Positions 24,318 to 33,588 are shown, numbered from the stretch's first letter. The stretch: 64,000 nucleotides of DNA from JAWOLE01 sp035263845 (GCA_035263845.1 DATFQY010000075.1:1-64000), one strand, 5' to 3'. The notes: generated by a model not told the origin, from the sequence alone. A program made the numbers and translations.

Positions 24318-25739
24318 TCAACGTGGAGGCGTTCCCCGGCGAGGGACCGGCAAGATCGGGAGGCGCGTGTTCCCCGGCAAGAGCGAGCTCGTCGTGCCCT
24401 GGTGCAGCACGTAGAGTCCGCCCGCGCCGTCGATGTTGCTGATCAGGATGTTCCCGCTTGGGAGGAAGGGATACACCGCCCAGGCACCGTGGAAGTTCGC
24501 GGTGTCGGTCGCCGGATAGGTGTCGAAGAACGCCACCTCGGTGGGCGACAGCGGATTGGAGACGTCGAGGATCGTCAGGCCGCGCTCGTAATTGGACATG
24601 TAGTACCGATCGCCGATCGTGTACCCGTTGTGCTCGATCGTTTTGTTCGTCCCGTACCACATCGCGGCGACGAACGGGTTGCTCCAGTCGTGCACGTCCA
24701 CCACGCGCACGGAGGTGTTGGCGCCCGTGTTCCTCTCGTCGAGCTCGTCCATGCAGAAGAGGTAGTTGCCGTCCTTCGAAATCCAGCCGGAGTGGGCGTA
24801 GCCCAGGCCGAGGTACTGGAGCCTCGAGATGAGCATCGGGTTGTTCTTGTTCGAGAAGTCGAGGATCCGGATGGCGTCGCCCGCCCAGTTGACGACGATC
24901 TCGCACGGATCCGAGCCCGACGGGCAGACTGAGGCTCGCGCGCCGCGCAGAACCCCCGCCCAGATGTCGTGGGCGTAGGAATTGAAGAACTCGCCGGAGA
25001 GCGACGGCGCGGCCGGGTCCGAGATGTCGAAGGCGAGAAGGCCCGCGACGTTGGATCCTTCGACGTAGAGCACCGGCGGAAGGTCGGGCACGTTGGCGGC
25101 GCCCGTCGAGTAGTCCACGTTGGCCAGGTAAACCGTATGCGCGCGCTCGAAGGCCTTCGAGGTCGCCAGGAGCCGCACGCTCGAAGGAAGCCCGGAGAGG
25201 TCGAGGATCTGGAGGCCTGATCCCACCGCCTCGCTGACGACGTAGGCATAGGCGTCGTAGCGCTGTTTCGCCGGGTTGAAGACCTGGTAGATCTTGACCT
25301 CCCTCCAGGGAGAAGTCAGGCCGACCACCGAACCGACGGCCACCGGCCGAGCCGGGTCGGTCACGTCCACGACCGCGGTGCCCTTCGTGGTCCCGAAGAG
25401 GGCGTACTCGCGCCCGTCGTTCTTGCTCTGGAACCCCCAGAGGGCGCTGCCGTTGGGATCCGGGAGGCTGCCGGGCGGATACGTGTCGGCGAGCATCGCG
25501 TTTAACGAAACGTAGCTCTCCAGGTCGATCCCCCGGCAGGCGAAGGTGCCGAGCGCCATCCCGCCCTGGCAGGCCGCCGGGGCGGTCATCGCGGCGAGCG
25601 CACGCTGCGCGTACGGATCGTCGATCGGAGTACCCAGGGGCTCCTCGTGGAGGGGACGAAAGTCGGAACCGGCGGCCAGGAGGAGTCCCGGGACGAGGAG
25701 CAGGAGGGGCAGGAAACGGGGGGCGCGGGGATTGGTCAT
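24318..25739 (-). CDS. Secreted choice-of-anchor B family protein (LVIVD repeats)
   Basis: A 473-residue exported protein with a Sec signal peptide (residues 9-24). It is a beta-propeller-like protein of LVIVD-type repeats: TAVVDVTDPARPVAVG, GLQILDLSGLPSSVRLL, GLLAFDISDPAAPSLSG, GLTILDVSNPLSPTEVAF. The region AHDIWAG with the segment around CMDELDERNTG is typical of choice-of-anchor B proteins. No C-terminal sorting signal is evident in this copy. The start is placed at the ATG beginning MTNPRAPRFL, because the longer frame puts charged residues before the signal. Role unknown; probably cell-surface or periplasmic binding. Confidence 0.85.
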   Translation of the reverse strand: MTNPRAPRFLPLLLLVPGLLLAAGSDFRPLHEEPLGTPIDDPYAQRALAAMTAPAACQGGMALGTFACRGIDLESYVSLNAMLADTYPPGSLPDPNGSALWGFQSKNDGREYALFGTTKGTAVVDVTDPARPVAVGSVVGLTSPWREVKIYQVFNPAKQRYDAYAYVVSEAVGSGLQILDLSGLPSSVRLLATSKAFERAHTVYLANVDYSTGAANVPDLPPVLYVEGSNVAGLLAFDISDPAAPSLSGEFFNSYAHDIWAGVLRGARASVCPSGSDPCEIVVNWAGDAIRILDFSNKNNPMLISRLQYLGLGYAHSGWISKDGNYLFCMDELDERNTGANTSVRVVDVHDWSNPFVAAMWYGTNKTIEHNGYTIGDRYYMSNYERGLTILDVSNPLSPTEVAFFDTYPATDTANFHGAWAVYPFLPSGNILISNIDGAGGLYVLHQGTTSSLLPGNTRLPILPVPRRGTPPR

Positions 25740-25814
25740 TGTGTCTCCGTGGAACGAACCCACGCGAAGCCTATTCCGGAATTCGGAACCAGGCAAGCGG
25801 GGGAGGGGGAGACT

Positions 25815-28800
25815 TTAGTCGAACTTGACCGAGACGATCTTGGAGCAGCCGGGCTCTTCCATGGTGACTCCGTACATGACGTCGGCGGTCTCCATGGTCC
25901 GCTTGTTGTGGGTGATCGCGATGAACTGCGTGTCTTCCGTCATCTCCCGCAGGAGTCGAGTGAAGCGGTCGATGTTCGCCTCGTCGAGCGGAGCGTCCAC
26001 CTCGTCGAGGATGCAGAAGGGCGAGGGCTTGTAACGGAAGATCGCCATCAGGAGCGCGATCGCCGTCAGCGCCTTCTCGCCGCCCGACAGGAGCTGGATG
26101 GACTGGTTTCGCTTGCCGGGCGGCTGCGCGACGATCTCGACACCGGTCTCGAGAAGGTCCGTTTCGTCGAGCAGGCGCATCTGCGCGGCGCCGCCCTGGA
26201 AGAGCCGCGTGAACATCGCGGCGAAGTTCGCGTTGATCTGCGTGAAGGCCTCCTGGAAGCGCGCAGAGGAGGTCGCGTTGATCTTGCGGATCGACTCCTG
26301 CAGGTCGTTGATCGAGGTGACGAGGTCGTCGCGCTGCGTCGAGAGGAACTCCAGCCGCTTGGACTCCTCGGTGTACTCCTCGAAGGCGAGGACGTTGACC
26401 GGCCCGAGCCGCTCGATCGCCGCAGCCAGCTCCTGGGCCTCGGCTTCGAGAAGGGCGAGGCCCTCCTCGGAGGCGTCCTCTGGCGCCGGCAGCTCGCTCG
26501 GCAAGACCCCGAACTCCTCCTTCGCCTGGTTCTCGACGTGCGCCAGGTCCGAGCGCAGCCGCGTCTCCTCCATCTCGGCGGCAAAGCGCGCCTCGCGGGC
26601 CGCATCGAGCTCGCCTCGAAGCGTCTTGGTGGACTCCTCGGCGGCGGCGACGCGGGCCAGCGCCTCTACGGCGACGGCCGCGGCTTCTTCCAGGCGGGCC
26701 CGCTTCTCCTCCCGCGAGACCACGTTCTCCGAGCGGCGCGCGCGGGTGGCGCTCTCCTCGGCGGTCAGCTCCTCGCGCCGGGCGGCCAGCCTCTGTCCTT
26801 CCTCGAAGGAATCGGCGGCGCGCTTCTCGATCGCGCCCGCGGATTCGACGAGCTTCTGCCGGGCCGCCTCGGCCGACCGGCGCCGCTCGGCAGCGACCTC
26901 GGCCTCGGTCCGGCGGTGCGCGAGCTCCTCGGAGGCGGCGGTGGCGATCGAGCGGGCCTCGGGAAGCGCCGCGGCGAGCCCCTCCGCGGCGGAGCGGGCT
27001 TCCATCTCACGGGCGGAGTGCCGCCGCTCTTCCTCTTCGAGGGCGGTGCGGCGGACACGGAGCTGCTCGGCTTGCTCGCCGAGCGCCGAGGCTTCGGCCG
27101 CGAGCGTGTCGTTCTCGCGTGAGAGGCGGTCGCGCTCGGCCTTGCGCTCGTCGTAGCGCGCGAGGAACGCCGAGAGACGCCCGCCTGCCTGCCGCTGCTT
27201 TTCGCGCAGCGCCGGCATCTCCGCTTCGCGATCCATCCGCGACTGCTTGAGGTCCGCGACCGAGCGCTCGAAGGCGGCGAGCGAGTCTCGGCCCTTCGCC
27301 GCTTCCGCCTCGAGGCCGCGGATCTCGCGATCCAACGTAAAGGGCCCCGACGCCTCCGCGCTCGTGCGGAACACGCGGACGAGCGACCCTCGGACGAGCT
27401 CCCGGCCGCGCGTGGCAAACGTCACCGCCGGGAAGCGCTCGGACAGCGACAGCGCCTCCGCGAGCGTCTCGACGAACGTCGCGTGGGGAAGCGCGGCCAG
27501 CTCGGCGGGGGAGAGGTCGGCGAAGTTCGTGAGCGCGACGTCCCAGCCTCCGCGAAGCCCTCCCATGGATGCCGGGACCGGGGCATGCGCGGAGTTGGGT
27601 GTCCATTCCGCTCGGATCAGGCGGGCGGCCGGGAGGCCGGCCGAGGCCTCGACCGCTTTCTCGGCGTCTCCAGGCGTCAGGAGCGCGTCCAGATCTTCGC
27701 CCAGGAGCGCGTCCACCGCTCCCTCCCAGCCCGGAGCCGGGCGCAGGCGGCGCGCCAGGGTGCCTCGCTCCGGAAGGCCCGCCGCGGAGAGCGCGGCCCG
27801 GGCGGCGGACTCGTTCCCCAGGCGACTCCGCACGATCTCGCCCAACGCGGCCAGCCGGTGCTCGGCCGAGCCCAGCGCGTCGCGCGCCAGGTCGCGCGAG
27901 GATTCCGCCTCGAGGATCGCGGCGGAGAGCCTGGCGATCTCCATCTCCCACGAGGCGATCTCGAGCTCGGCCGACCGCGCTTCGAGCGAAAGCCTCTCCT
28001 CCTCCTCGCGCGCGGCGGAGAGCTCCTGCTCGCGCTGAGCGAGCTCGCCGGAGATCCTCCCCCGCGACTCCTCGAGCCTCGCGAGCGACGCGGCCGTCCG
28101 CGAAGCCTCGAGGTCGAGGTCGTGCCGCGCGTTGCGCGAGGTCACGCGGTCCCCTGCGGCGGAGAGCGCCTGGGAACGCGCCGCCTCGAGGTCCCGCTCC
28201 AGGGCGCCGAGGGCTTCCAGCGCGGCGGCAGCCCGCTGGTCGCTCTCCTCGCGAGCGAGCGAGCGGCTCCTCGCCTCGGCGATCGCGCGCTGGAGGCGGT
28301 CCTCGGACTCGGAGAGCTCTCGCGCAGCGTTGGCCTTTTCGACGGAGAACTCCCGCCCCTCGCGCTCGAGGGACTCGAGGCGAGCGTGGAGCTCGGCGAG
28401 GGAGCGGCGGTTGGCCTCGAGCAGCGCGTCGTCGCGCTCGATGGCCGCCTCGAGGGACGCCACCGTCTCGCGGAGCCGGTCGCGGACCTGCGCGGCTTCG
28501 GAGTCGGAGAACCGCGACGAGGCGAGGTCCGACTCGCCGCGGGCCAGCGCCGCCGCCGCCCCCGCTTCGCCGTCGCGCTTGTCGGCGAGATGCCTCTCGG
28601 CGTGGGCGACCGATTCGGAGAAACGGTCGTGCTTCGCCCGGGCGATCGCCGCCCTCCGGGAACGAAGCGCCTCGGTCTTCTCCTTGTAGCGGGCGGCACG
28701 CGAGGCCTGGCGCTTGAGCGACGCGCAGTTGCGCTCGATCTCCGCGATGATGTCGGAGATGCGCAGGAGGTTGCCCTTCGTTTCTTCGAGCTTCGTCTCG

Positions 28801-29399
28801 GCGAGGCGCTTCTTCAGCTTGTAGCGGGTGATGCCGGCCGCTTCCTCGATCAGCCGGCGGCGGTCCTGAGGCTTCGTCGAGAGGACCTGGTCGATGCGGC
28901 CCTGCTCGATGACGGAGTAGAGGCGCACGCCGAGCCCGGTGCCCAGGAGCTGGTCCTGGATGTCCTTCAACCGGACCTGCTTGTCGTTCAAGAAGTATTC
29001 GCCGTGGCCGTCGCGGAAGACGCGCCGGCCGATGCGAAGGTCCTCGACCTCTTCCGCCGCACCGTGGCCGCTGCCGTTGCCGTTGCCGTTGCCGTTTCCA
29101 TGGCCGTTTCCATGGCCGTTGCCGTTTCCGTCGCCGAGGCTCGAAAGCGTCAGCGTCACCTCGGCCATGCCGAGCGGGCGCCGGCGCGCGGATCCGTTGA
29201 AGATGACGTCGTCCATCCGCTCGCCGCGAAGCACCTTCGCGCTCTGCTCGCCGAGCGCCCACGCCACGGCGTCGCAGATGTTCGACTTGCCGCAGCCGTT
29301 GGGCCCGACGACCGCGGTCACGGCGCCGGGAAAGGCCAGATCTACCTTCTCGTAGAAGGACTTGAAGCCGAGAATCTCGACCCTTTTGAGCTTGAACAT
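25815..29399 (-). CDS. smc: Chromosome segregation ATPase SMC
   Basis: A 1194-residue condensin ATPase. N-terminal Walker A GPNGCGKS (32-39), Q-loop region, two long coiled-coil arms separated by a hinge around residues 520-680, and a C-terminal head with signature LLSGGEKALTAIALL and Walker B FCILDEVDAPLDE. It organises and segregates the chromosome with ScpA/ScpB, which are not in the window. An unusual Gly-Asn/His-rich insertion (about residues 89-113) sits in the N-terminal head, encoded by a hexamer microsatellite. The hinge glycines are less obvious than in model SMCs. Its codon usage and GC match the neighbours. Confidence 0.95.
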   Translation of the reverse strand: MFKLKRVEILGFKSFYEKVDLAFPGAVTAVVGPNGCGKSNICDAVAWALGEQSAKVLRGERMDDVIFNGSARRRPLGMAEVTLTLSSLGDGNGNGHGNGHGNGNGNGNGSGHGAAEEVEDLRIGRRVFRDGHGEYFLNDKQVRLKDIQDQLLGTGLGVRLYSVIEQGRIDQVLSTKPQDRRRLIEEAAGITRYKLKKRLAETKLEETKGNLLRISDIIAEIERNCASLKRQASRAARYKEKTEALRSRRAAIARAKHDRFSESVAHAERHLADKRDGEAGAAAALARGESDLASSRFSDSEAAQVRDRLRETVASLEAAIERDDALLEANRRSLAELHARLESLEREGREFSVEKANAARELSESEDRLQRAIAEARSRSLAREESDQRAAAALEALGALERDLEAARSQALSAAGDRVTSRNARHDLDLEASRTAASLARLEESRGRISGELAQREQELSAAREEEERLSLEARSAELEIASWEMEIARLSAAILEAESSRDLARDALGSAEHRLAALGEIVRSRLGNESAARAALSAAGLPERGTLARRLRPAPGWEGAVDALLGEDLDALLTPGDAEKAVEASAGLPAARLIRAEWTPNSAHAPVPASMGGLRGGWDVALTNFADLSPAELAALPHATFVETLAEALSLSERFPAVTFATRGRELVRGSLVRVFRTSAEASGPFTLDREIRGLEAEAAKGRDSLAAFERSVADLKQSRMDREAEMPALREKQRQAGGRLSAFLARYDERKAERDRLSRENDTLAAEASALGEQAEQLRVRRTALEEEERRHSAREMEARSAAEGLAAALPEARSIATAASEELAHRRTEAEVAAERRRSAEAARQKLVESAGAIEKRAADSFEEGQRLAARREELTAEESATRARRSENVVSREEKRARLEEAAAVAVEALARVAAAEESTKTLRGELDAAREARFAAEMEETRLRSDLAHVENQAKEEFGVLPSELPAPEDASEEGLALLEAEAQELAAAIERLGPVNVLAFEEYTEESKRLEFLSTQRDDLVTSINDLQESIRKINATSSARFQEAFTQINANFAAMFTRLFQGGAAQMRLLDETDLLETGVEIVAQPPGKRNQSIQLLSGGEKALTAIALLMAIFRYKPSPFCILDEVDAPLDEANIDRFTRLLREMTEDTQFIAITHNKRTMETADVMYGVTMEEPGCSKIVSVKFD
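29063..29134. repeat. Hexamer microsatellite inside smc
   Basis: Tandem CCGTTG / CCGTTT / CCATGG hexamers (plus-strand view) encoding alternating Gly-Asn and Gly-His in the SMC head domain. The reading frame is kept because the unit is six bases. Confidence 0.9.
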
Positions 29400-29580
29400 C
29401 CCTTGTCCGTGAATTTAACAAATCGGAAGCCTAAACTCCACAAAATCTTGTGGTTAACGGGATCTTCCGCACCACAGGTTGTCTACCGCCCCCGACTCGC
29501 ATGGCCTGCATTGTTCAGAGATCCGTCAGCGCCGTTTTCGACGGAGTGTATCCGTGCGGGCTGAGACATAGACGATGGTA

Positions 29581-29600
29581 AAGCTGAGAAGTCTCAGCTT
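29581..29600. promoter_or_regulatory. 20-bp palindrome upstream of the FHA regulator
   Basis: AAGCTGAGA-AG-TCTCAGCTT: perfect 9-base arms, 59 bp before the start of the FHA-Fis gene, in the 260-bp divergent spacer with smc. A second inverted repeat, CCACAA-N4-TTGTGG, is at 29438-29453 near the smc start. These are candidate operators; the rest of the spacer is AT-richer and holds no gene. Confidence 0.45.
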
Positions 29601-29659
29601 GCTCTAGCGATTTCTTGCGTGTACATTGCGTGTCGCTACCAACACACGCCGAGACAACT

Positions 29660-30766
29660 ATGTTGAATCTTGAAGTCCGTAAGAAAGCGGGTGGTACGGA
29701 ATTACACCGCGTGAACGGCGGAGCCGTCACTGTCGGTGCCTCGTCCGGCAACGAGGTCGTCGTGCGAGCGCGTGGCGTCGCGGGACGGCACGTTCGAATT
29801 TTCGAAAAAGACGGGGGCTACCACCTCGACCTTTACAAGGGTGTCGATGCCGTGATCTTGAACGGCCAGCTCTTCCAGGGCGGGCCGATCGCGCCCGGCG
29901 ATCGCATCACGATCGGCGAAGCGACGATCACGATTACGGCGTCGCGCGGCCCGCTGCGCCAGACTCCCGTCACGGAGGTGCGCGTCAGCGAAACCTTCAC
30001 GCTCGCATCGCCCGCGCCGCCGGTTCCGGCGGCGAACGCAACGACAGCCTCCGCTCCCGCGTCGCCGGCGACGGAAGTCGATTACCGCGCGTTGCGGCTG
30101 GCCGCCTATCGGCTCTGCCGCGAGAGCCACTCCGCCGAGCACTTCGCGACCGCGCTCGTAGATTTCCTGGACCGCGAATTCCCACCCTCGGAGTGGGCCG
30201 TCGGAGAGCTCTCCGACGCCCACGGTTTCCGGCCGCTCGCCTCGAGCTTCTTCGAGCGGCCGGCGCTTCCGCCGCGGGTCCTCGAGGACGTCGCGTCGGG
30301 AGAGAGGGTCGTCCGCTCCGAGACGGTGACCGGAGTGCTGACGCTCGTCGTCGAGCCGCCCCGGGAGGGAGGGTTCGCCCTGGCGATCCTCGTGCGCGAG
30401 ACCCCGAGGCTGCCCGCTCGGGCGGTGCTCCTCCTCGAAGAGATCGCGCAGATCGCCGGGATCGTGCTCGCGTCCTCCTCGTTTGGAGCGGAGCGGGAGA
30501 AGGAAGGCCGGCCCGTACCCGTCGAGATCGCGCCTCGGCCGGACCCGCTCTCCGGCGCCGAGCTGATGCTGCGCGAGACCGACGACCTGAAGAAGATCAT
30601 GGACACGGTCACGCGCGAGGTCATCGACCGCGCGATGCGCCGCGTCGAGGGGAACCAGAGCCGCGCCGCCGCCGTCCTGAATATCTCCCGCGGCTCGTTG
30701 ATCGCGAAGCTGAAGGAATACCAGATCCCCGACTACCGCTACCTGCGCCGCGAGCGAAGGAGGTAG
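29660..30766 (+). CDS. FHA-domain protein with Fis-type DNA-binding tail
   Basis: A 368-residue regulator. The N-terminal FHA domain (about residues 5-95; GGAVTVGASSGNEVVV, GVAGRHVRIF, VILNGQ) binds phosphothreonine peptides. An Ala/Pro/Thr linker and a central alpha/beta region (about 140-280) of unclear fold follow, perhaps GAF-like. The C-terminus is a Fis/NtrC helix-turn-helix (EGNQSRAAAVLNISRGSLIA), but there is no AAA+ domain. This could link the Ser/Thr kinase at 8885 to transcription, which is inference. ATG at 29660 is preferred over an upstream TTG because the FHA fold begins there. Confidence 0.8.
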   Translation: MLNLEVRKKAGGTELHRVNGGAVTVGASSGNEVVVRARGVAGRHVRIFEKDGGYHLDLYKGVDAVILNGQLFQGGPIAPGDRITIGEATITITASRGPLRQTPVTEVRVSETFTLASPAPPVPAANATTASAPASPATEVDYRALRLAAYRLCRESHSAEHFATALVDFLDREFPPSEWAVGELSDAHGFRPLASSFFERPALPPRVLEDVASGERVVRSETVTGVLTLVVEPPREGGFALAILVRETPRLPARAVLLLEEIAQIAGIVLASSSFGAEREKEGRPVPVEIAPRPDPLSGAELMLRETDDLKKIMDTVTREVIDRAMRRVEGNQSRAAAVLNISRGSLIAKLKEYQIPDYRYLRRERRR

Positions 30767-30833
30767 TCCGTAGTCCTTAGTCTGTAGTCCTTGGCCGCGG
30801 CGACTACGGACCAAGGACCAGGGACTAAGGACT
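30767..30833. repeat. Repeated-word block AGTCCTTAG / CTAAGGACT
   Basis: In the convergent spacer, TAGTCC, AGTCCTTAG and AGTCCTTGG words are followed by their reverse complements (CCAAGGACC, ACTAAGGACT), forming an imperfect long hairpin. The stop codon of the gene ending at 30825 lies within it. It may act as a bidirectional terminator. Confidence 0.65.
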
Positions 30834-31412
30834 TCTCCGTTTCTTGCGTTTCCTCGGACCCCTGACCTGCTCGGAAGCCTGTACGGGGTCGTCTCTTCCG
30901 AAGAGCCACCAGATCGCGAAGGGGGCGGCGAAGCGGCCGGCGATCTGGTAGAAGTGAAAGCCCCCCGCCCAGAAGTTCCTCGCGAAGCGTCCGTAGTGGG
31001 CGGCGCTCCAATCCCCGAACCGCGTCGAGTAGAGGGACTCCACCTCAAAGACGAGGAAGACGACGTGGACGGCGTAGAGGCAGAGCATCGCCAGGAGCAG
31101 CTTCACGACGCGGTCGGTCCGCCATGGCCGGCGGTGGAGCGCGAAGAGGGCCGCGAGCAGCACGAAGTTGAAGTGAAGGTCGGGCGAGGGCAGGCCCGGC
31201 TGCTTCGCTCCCGGCGGGAAGTCGGCGCGCTTCAAGAGGAACTCCTTGCCGGGCGCCTCCAGGCGAGTCATGGCGGGGCTCTCTCCCAGCCGGATGAGGA
31301 CCTCCGCGGCCGGAGCGACCGCGGCTTCGTAGGTTCCAGAGAACAGGAACCAGAACCCGAGCGCGAGAAGGAATCCGGCGACGAGCCGGATCACCGCCCC
31401 GCGGTCCAGCAT
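30825..31412 (-). CDS. Exosortase H-associated membrane protein
   Basis: A 195-residue inner-membrane protein with about four hydrophobic segments (LVAGFLLALGFWFLFSG, FNFVLLAALFAL, VKLLLAMLCLYAVHVVFLVF and a late one near 160-175) and a basic tail RGPRKRKKRR. Its start overlaps the exosortase stop (TGATG), the position where a partner of exosortase H is found in other genomes. No catalytic motif is visible. I treat it as an accessory subunit. Confidence 0.7.
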   Translation of the reverse strand: MLDRGAVIRLVAGFLLALGFWFLFSGTYEAAVAPAAEVLIRLGESPAMTRLEAPGKEFLLKRADFPPGAKQPGLPSPDLHFNFVLLAALFALHRRPWRTDRVVKLLLAMLCLYAVHVVFLVFEVESLYSTRFGDWSAAHYGRFARNFWAGGFHFYQIAGRFAAPFAIWWLFGRDDPVQASEQVRGPRKRKKRRSP

Positions 31413-31975
31413 CAGCGGCCGGCCTTCTCCTCGGGGCTGGTCGCCGGGCGGCGCGTCTGGCGCGAGGCCCAGAACAGGAAGAGCAGCACGCCGAAGAGGA
31501 CGACCGCCGACTGCCAGATGACCGTGTGGGACGAATCGAAGAGCGCAGGGCGATGCCGCCCGATCCAGACCAGCGAGACGACGCGGATCAGGTTGAGGAC
31601 CTGGATCGCCGCGAAACCGAGCAGGAACCCGACGAGGCGCTGGCGCCAGCCGGCGGGGAAGGCCAGCACGGCGGCGGCCAGAAGGAGGGCCGTCTCCACC
31701 CCGTTGCAGCCGTTCTCGATGTTGACTCCGAACGTGCCCGACTTGATCTCGGTGCCGGCGACCACCGCCGGCTCGCCGATCGCCCGCAGGGCCGTCCCCG
31801 AGACCGCCGCGATCCCGGTCGTGAACGGTACGATCACGTGATCGTTGATCGGCTTCCACGCCACGATGAAGTAGAAAGCGACGAGCAGAATCACGAAGCG
31901 CAGGAGGAATCCGAAGGACCTCTGCTGCTGCGAGGAATTGGCCGTGGACTCTCTTCCGAAGATTTTCCAGTTCAC
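31412..31975 (-). CDS. xrtH: Exosortase (XrtH type)
   Basis: A 187-residue multi-pass membrane transpeptidase. The three catalytic residues of the exosortase/archaeosortase family are visible: C90 in NIENGCNGVETALLL, R131 in LNLIRVVSLV and H150 in FDSSHTVIWQ. Short length and sequence layout fit exosortase H, which sorts IPTL-type C-terminal signals. GTG start overlapping the thioesterase stop (GTGA). No protein in this window ends with a recognisable sorting tail, so its substrates lie elsewhere. Operon with ketosynthase genes is unusual. Confidence 0.85.
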   Translation of the reverse strand: MNWKIFGRESTANSSQQQRSFGFLLRFVILLVAFYFIVAWKPINDHVIVPFTTGIAAVSGTALRAIGEPAVVAGTEIKSGTFGVNIENGCNGVETALLLAAAVLAFPAGWRQRLVGFLLGFAAIQVLNLIRVVSLVWIGRHRPALFDSSHTVIWQSAVVLFGVLLFLFWASRQTRRPATSPEEKAGR

Positions 31976-32439
31976 GAGTTGCCTTCCATTCCTTTCTGGT
32001 ATTCGAGGATTCCGTCCGCCATTCTCCGCAGATCGCCGGGCAGCGTCAAAAGGAGGTCCCCGGCCGGGTTGACGACGACCTGCTCGGTCACGGCGTCGGC
32101 CAGGAGCTGCCCCCCGGCCGTCCGGACCTGGTAATCCACGACGAAGCGAGCCACTTCCGGGGGTCGGAGGCGCGCGGTCACCGTGACCACCGTGTCCACG
32201 AGGACCGGCGCACGGTAACGGACCTCCATCCGCGTGATCGGAATCTTGTAGCCGGCGGTCAGGGCCTTCGCCGCCGTGAATCCGAAGCGCGCCGTCAGCG
32301 CCTCGCGGACCTGCTCGAGGTAGAGGGCGTAGTGGCCGTGCCACACCACTCCGTAGGAGTCGCACTCGGCGAAACGGACGGGGATCTCGATGGAGAAGCC
32401 CTTGAGCGGGGGGACCGCGCCGGTTCGCGCCGCGCTCAC
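31972..32439 (-). CDS. 4HBT-type acyl-CoA/ACP thioesterase
   Basis: A 155-residue hot-dog-fold thioesterase with the active-site block FAECDSYGVVWHGHYALYLE (Asp in DxxGVV, His after) near residues 22-41, like YbgC/4HBT enzymes. It would release an acyl chain from CoA or ACP. GTG start overlaps the stop of the ketosynthase-like gene (GTGA), so it belongs to that operon and may release its product. Confidence 0.88.
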   Translation of the reverse strand: MSAARTGAVPPLKGFSIEIPVRFAECDSYGVVWHGHYALYLEQVREALTARFGFTAAKALTAGYKIPITRMEVRYRAPVLVDTVVTVTARLRPPEVARFVVDYQVRTAGGQLLADAVTEQVVVNPAGDLLLTLPGDLRRMADGILEYQKGMEGNS

Positions 32440-33575
32440 GGGGCCGGCGTCTCCGCGGCTTCGACGACGGCGGCCAGGAAATTGCCTCCGGCCCCGAAGG
32501 AGTTGACGAGGACCCGCCTCGGCCTCTCGGATTCGGGCAGCGGGTTGTCCCCCGAAGCGACCGCGCGGCTGGCGGCGACGAGCTGCCCTCCGCCCGCCGC
32601 GGCCATCTCGCCGATCGCGTCCTTGACGGAGACGCACCGGGGCGGGCGGCCGAAGACGGACCGCAGGACTTCCTCTTCGGCGCGGTCCATCTCGCAGACC
32701 CCGTTGCGCGACGGGAGGACCAGGTCGATCCCGACGGGCTCCGCCCCGGCGTCCTCGAGCGCCCCGCGGATCGTCTTCTCGACGGCGGAGCGGTCCGCGG
32801 TGAACCGGTAGGGCTCGCACGGCGAGCCCGCCATCGCGAGGCCGGTCACGCGGGCCAGCGGCCTCGCGCCGCGGCCGGCGGCGTGCTCGGCGTCTTCCAG
32901 CAGCACCGCGAACCCGCCTTCGCCCTGGACGATCCCGGAGGAGCGCTTCTCGCCTCTCAGCGCGCCGACCCGGTCGAAGCCGAGGGCGTAGTAGCGGTTC
33001 CACTCGTCCACGCCTCCGGCGAGCATGGCGCGGGCGCGGCGCGAGGACAGAGCGATCGACGAGAAGAGGAGTGCGTTCAAGGCGGACGGGTCTTTCTGGG
33101 TGATGGTGACATTGGGACCGAAGAGTTTCAACTCGATGGAGACCTGCGAGGCGGGGGCGTTGGCCACCGTGTTGGGGAAGTGGAAGGGGGGCGCGGCCTC
33201 CGGAGACTCGGTCAGGAGAACGCGAAGGAACTCCGTCAGCGCCCCGGCTCCGGCGGAACCCGTGCCGAGCGCGATGCCGATCTCCGACGGGCTCTTCGCC
33301 ACGTCGTACCCGGCTTCGGCGAGCGCCTGGGCGCACGCGATGATCGCGAACTGGCTCCCGCGGTCGAACCGCCGGGCCTTCATCGCGGGGATCTCGGGCT
33401 GCGGAGTGAAGCCGTCGCAGCGCGCGACGTGGGTCGCCTGGAGGCCGTCTTTTTCTTCCGCCGTCAGCGGGCGGACGGCGCTGTCACCCTGGAAGAGCCG
33501 CCGGACGAACTCCCCCGCGTTGCGCCCGAGCGGGCACACCGCGCCGGCGCCGGTGATCACTCCGTGGCGGCCCAT
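32436..33575 (-). CDS. Ketosynthase-like protein lacking catalytic residues (KS-beta/CLF type)
   Basis: A 379-residue thiolase-fold protein related to the KAS protein encoded upstream. The catalytic Cys is missing: the region reads TITQKDPSALNAL, with Asp162 where Cys is expected. The two active-site histidines are also gone (PSRNGVCEMD for the NAHGT motif; KDAIGEMAAAGG for the KSxxGH motif, keeping the Lys). This is what is seen in chain-length-factor (KS-beta) subunits, which form heterodimers with an active KS. 13 bp after the active KS gene. Confidence 0.82.
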   Translation of the reverse strand: MGRHGVITGAGAVCPLGRNAGEFVRRLFQGDSAVRPLTAEEKDGLQATHVARCDGFTPQPEIPAMKARRFDRGSQFAIIACAQALAEAGYDVAKSPSEIGIALGTGSAGAGALTEFLRVLLTESPEAAPPFHFPNTVANAPASQVSIELKLFGPNVTITQKDPSALNALLFSSIALSSRRARAMLAGGVDEWNRYYALGFDRVGALRGEKRSSGIVQGEGGFAVLLEDAEHAAGRGARPLARVTGLAMAGSPCEPYRFTADRSAVEKTIRGALEDAGAEPVGIDLVLPSRNGVCEMDRAEEEVLRSVFGRPPRCVSVKDAIGEMAAAGGGQLVAASRAVASGDNPLPESERPRRVLVNSFGAGGNFLAAVVEAAETPAP

Positions 33576-33588
33576 CGGGTTGCGCGCG

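Noticed and set aside
24318..25739. Substrate of exosortase H
   Set aside because: The exported proteins in this window (also those at 55238, 56102 and 57471) lack a C-terminal motif + helix + basic tail.
27483..29564. Long open frame opposite smc
   Set aside because: A shadow of SMC codon structure; no start signal, no recognisable domain, and it runs through the microsatellite and the divergent spacer.
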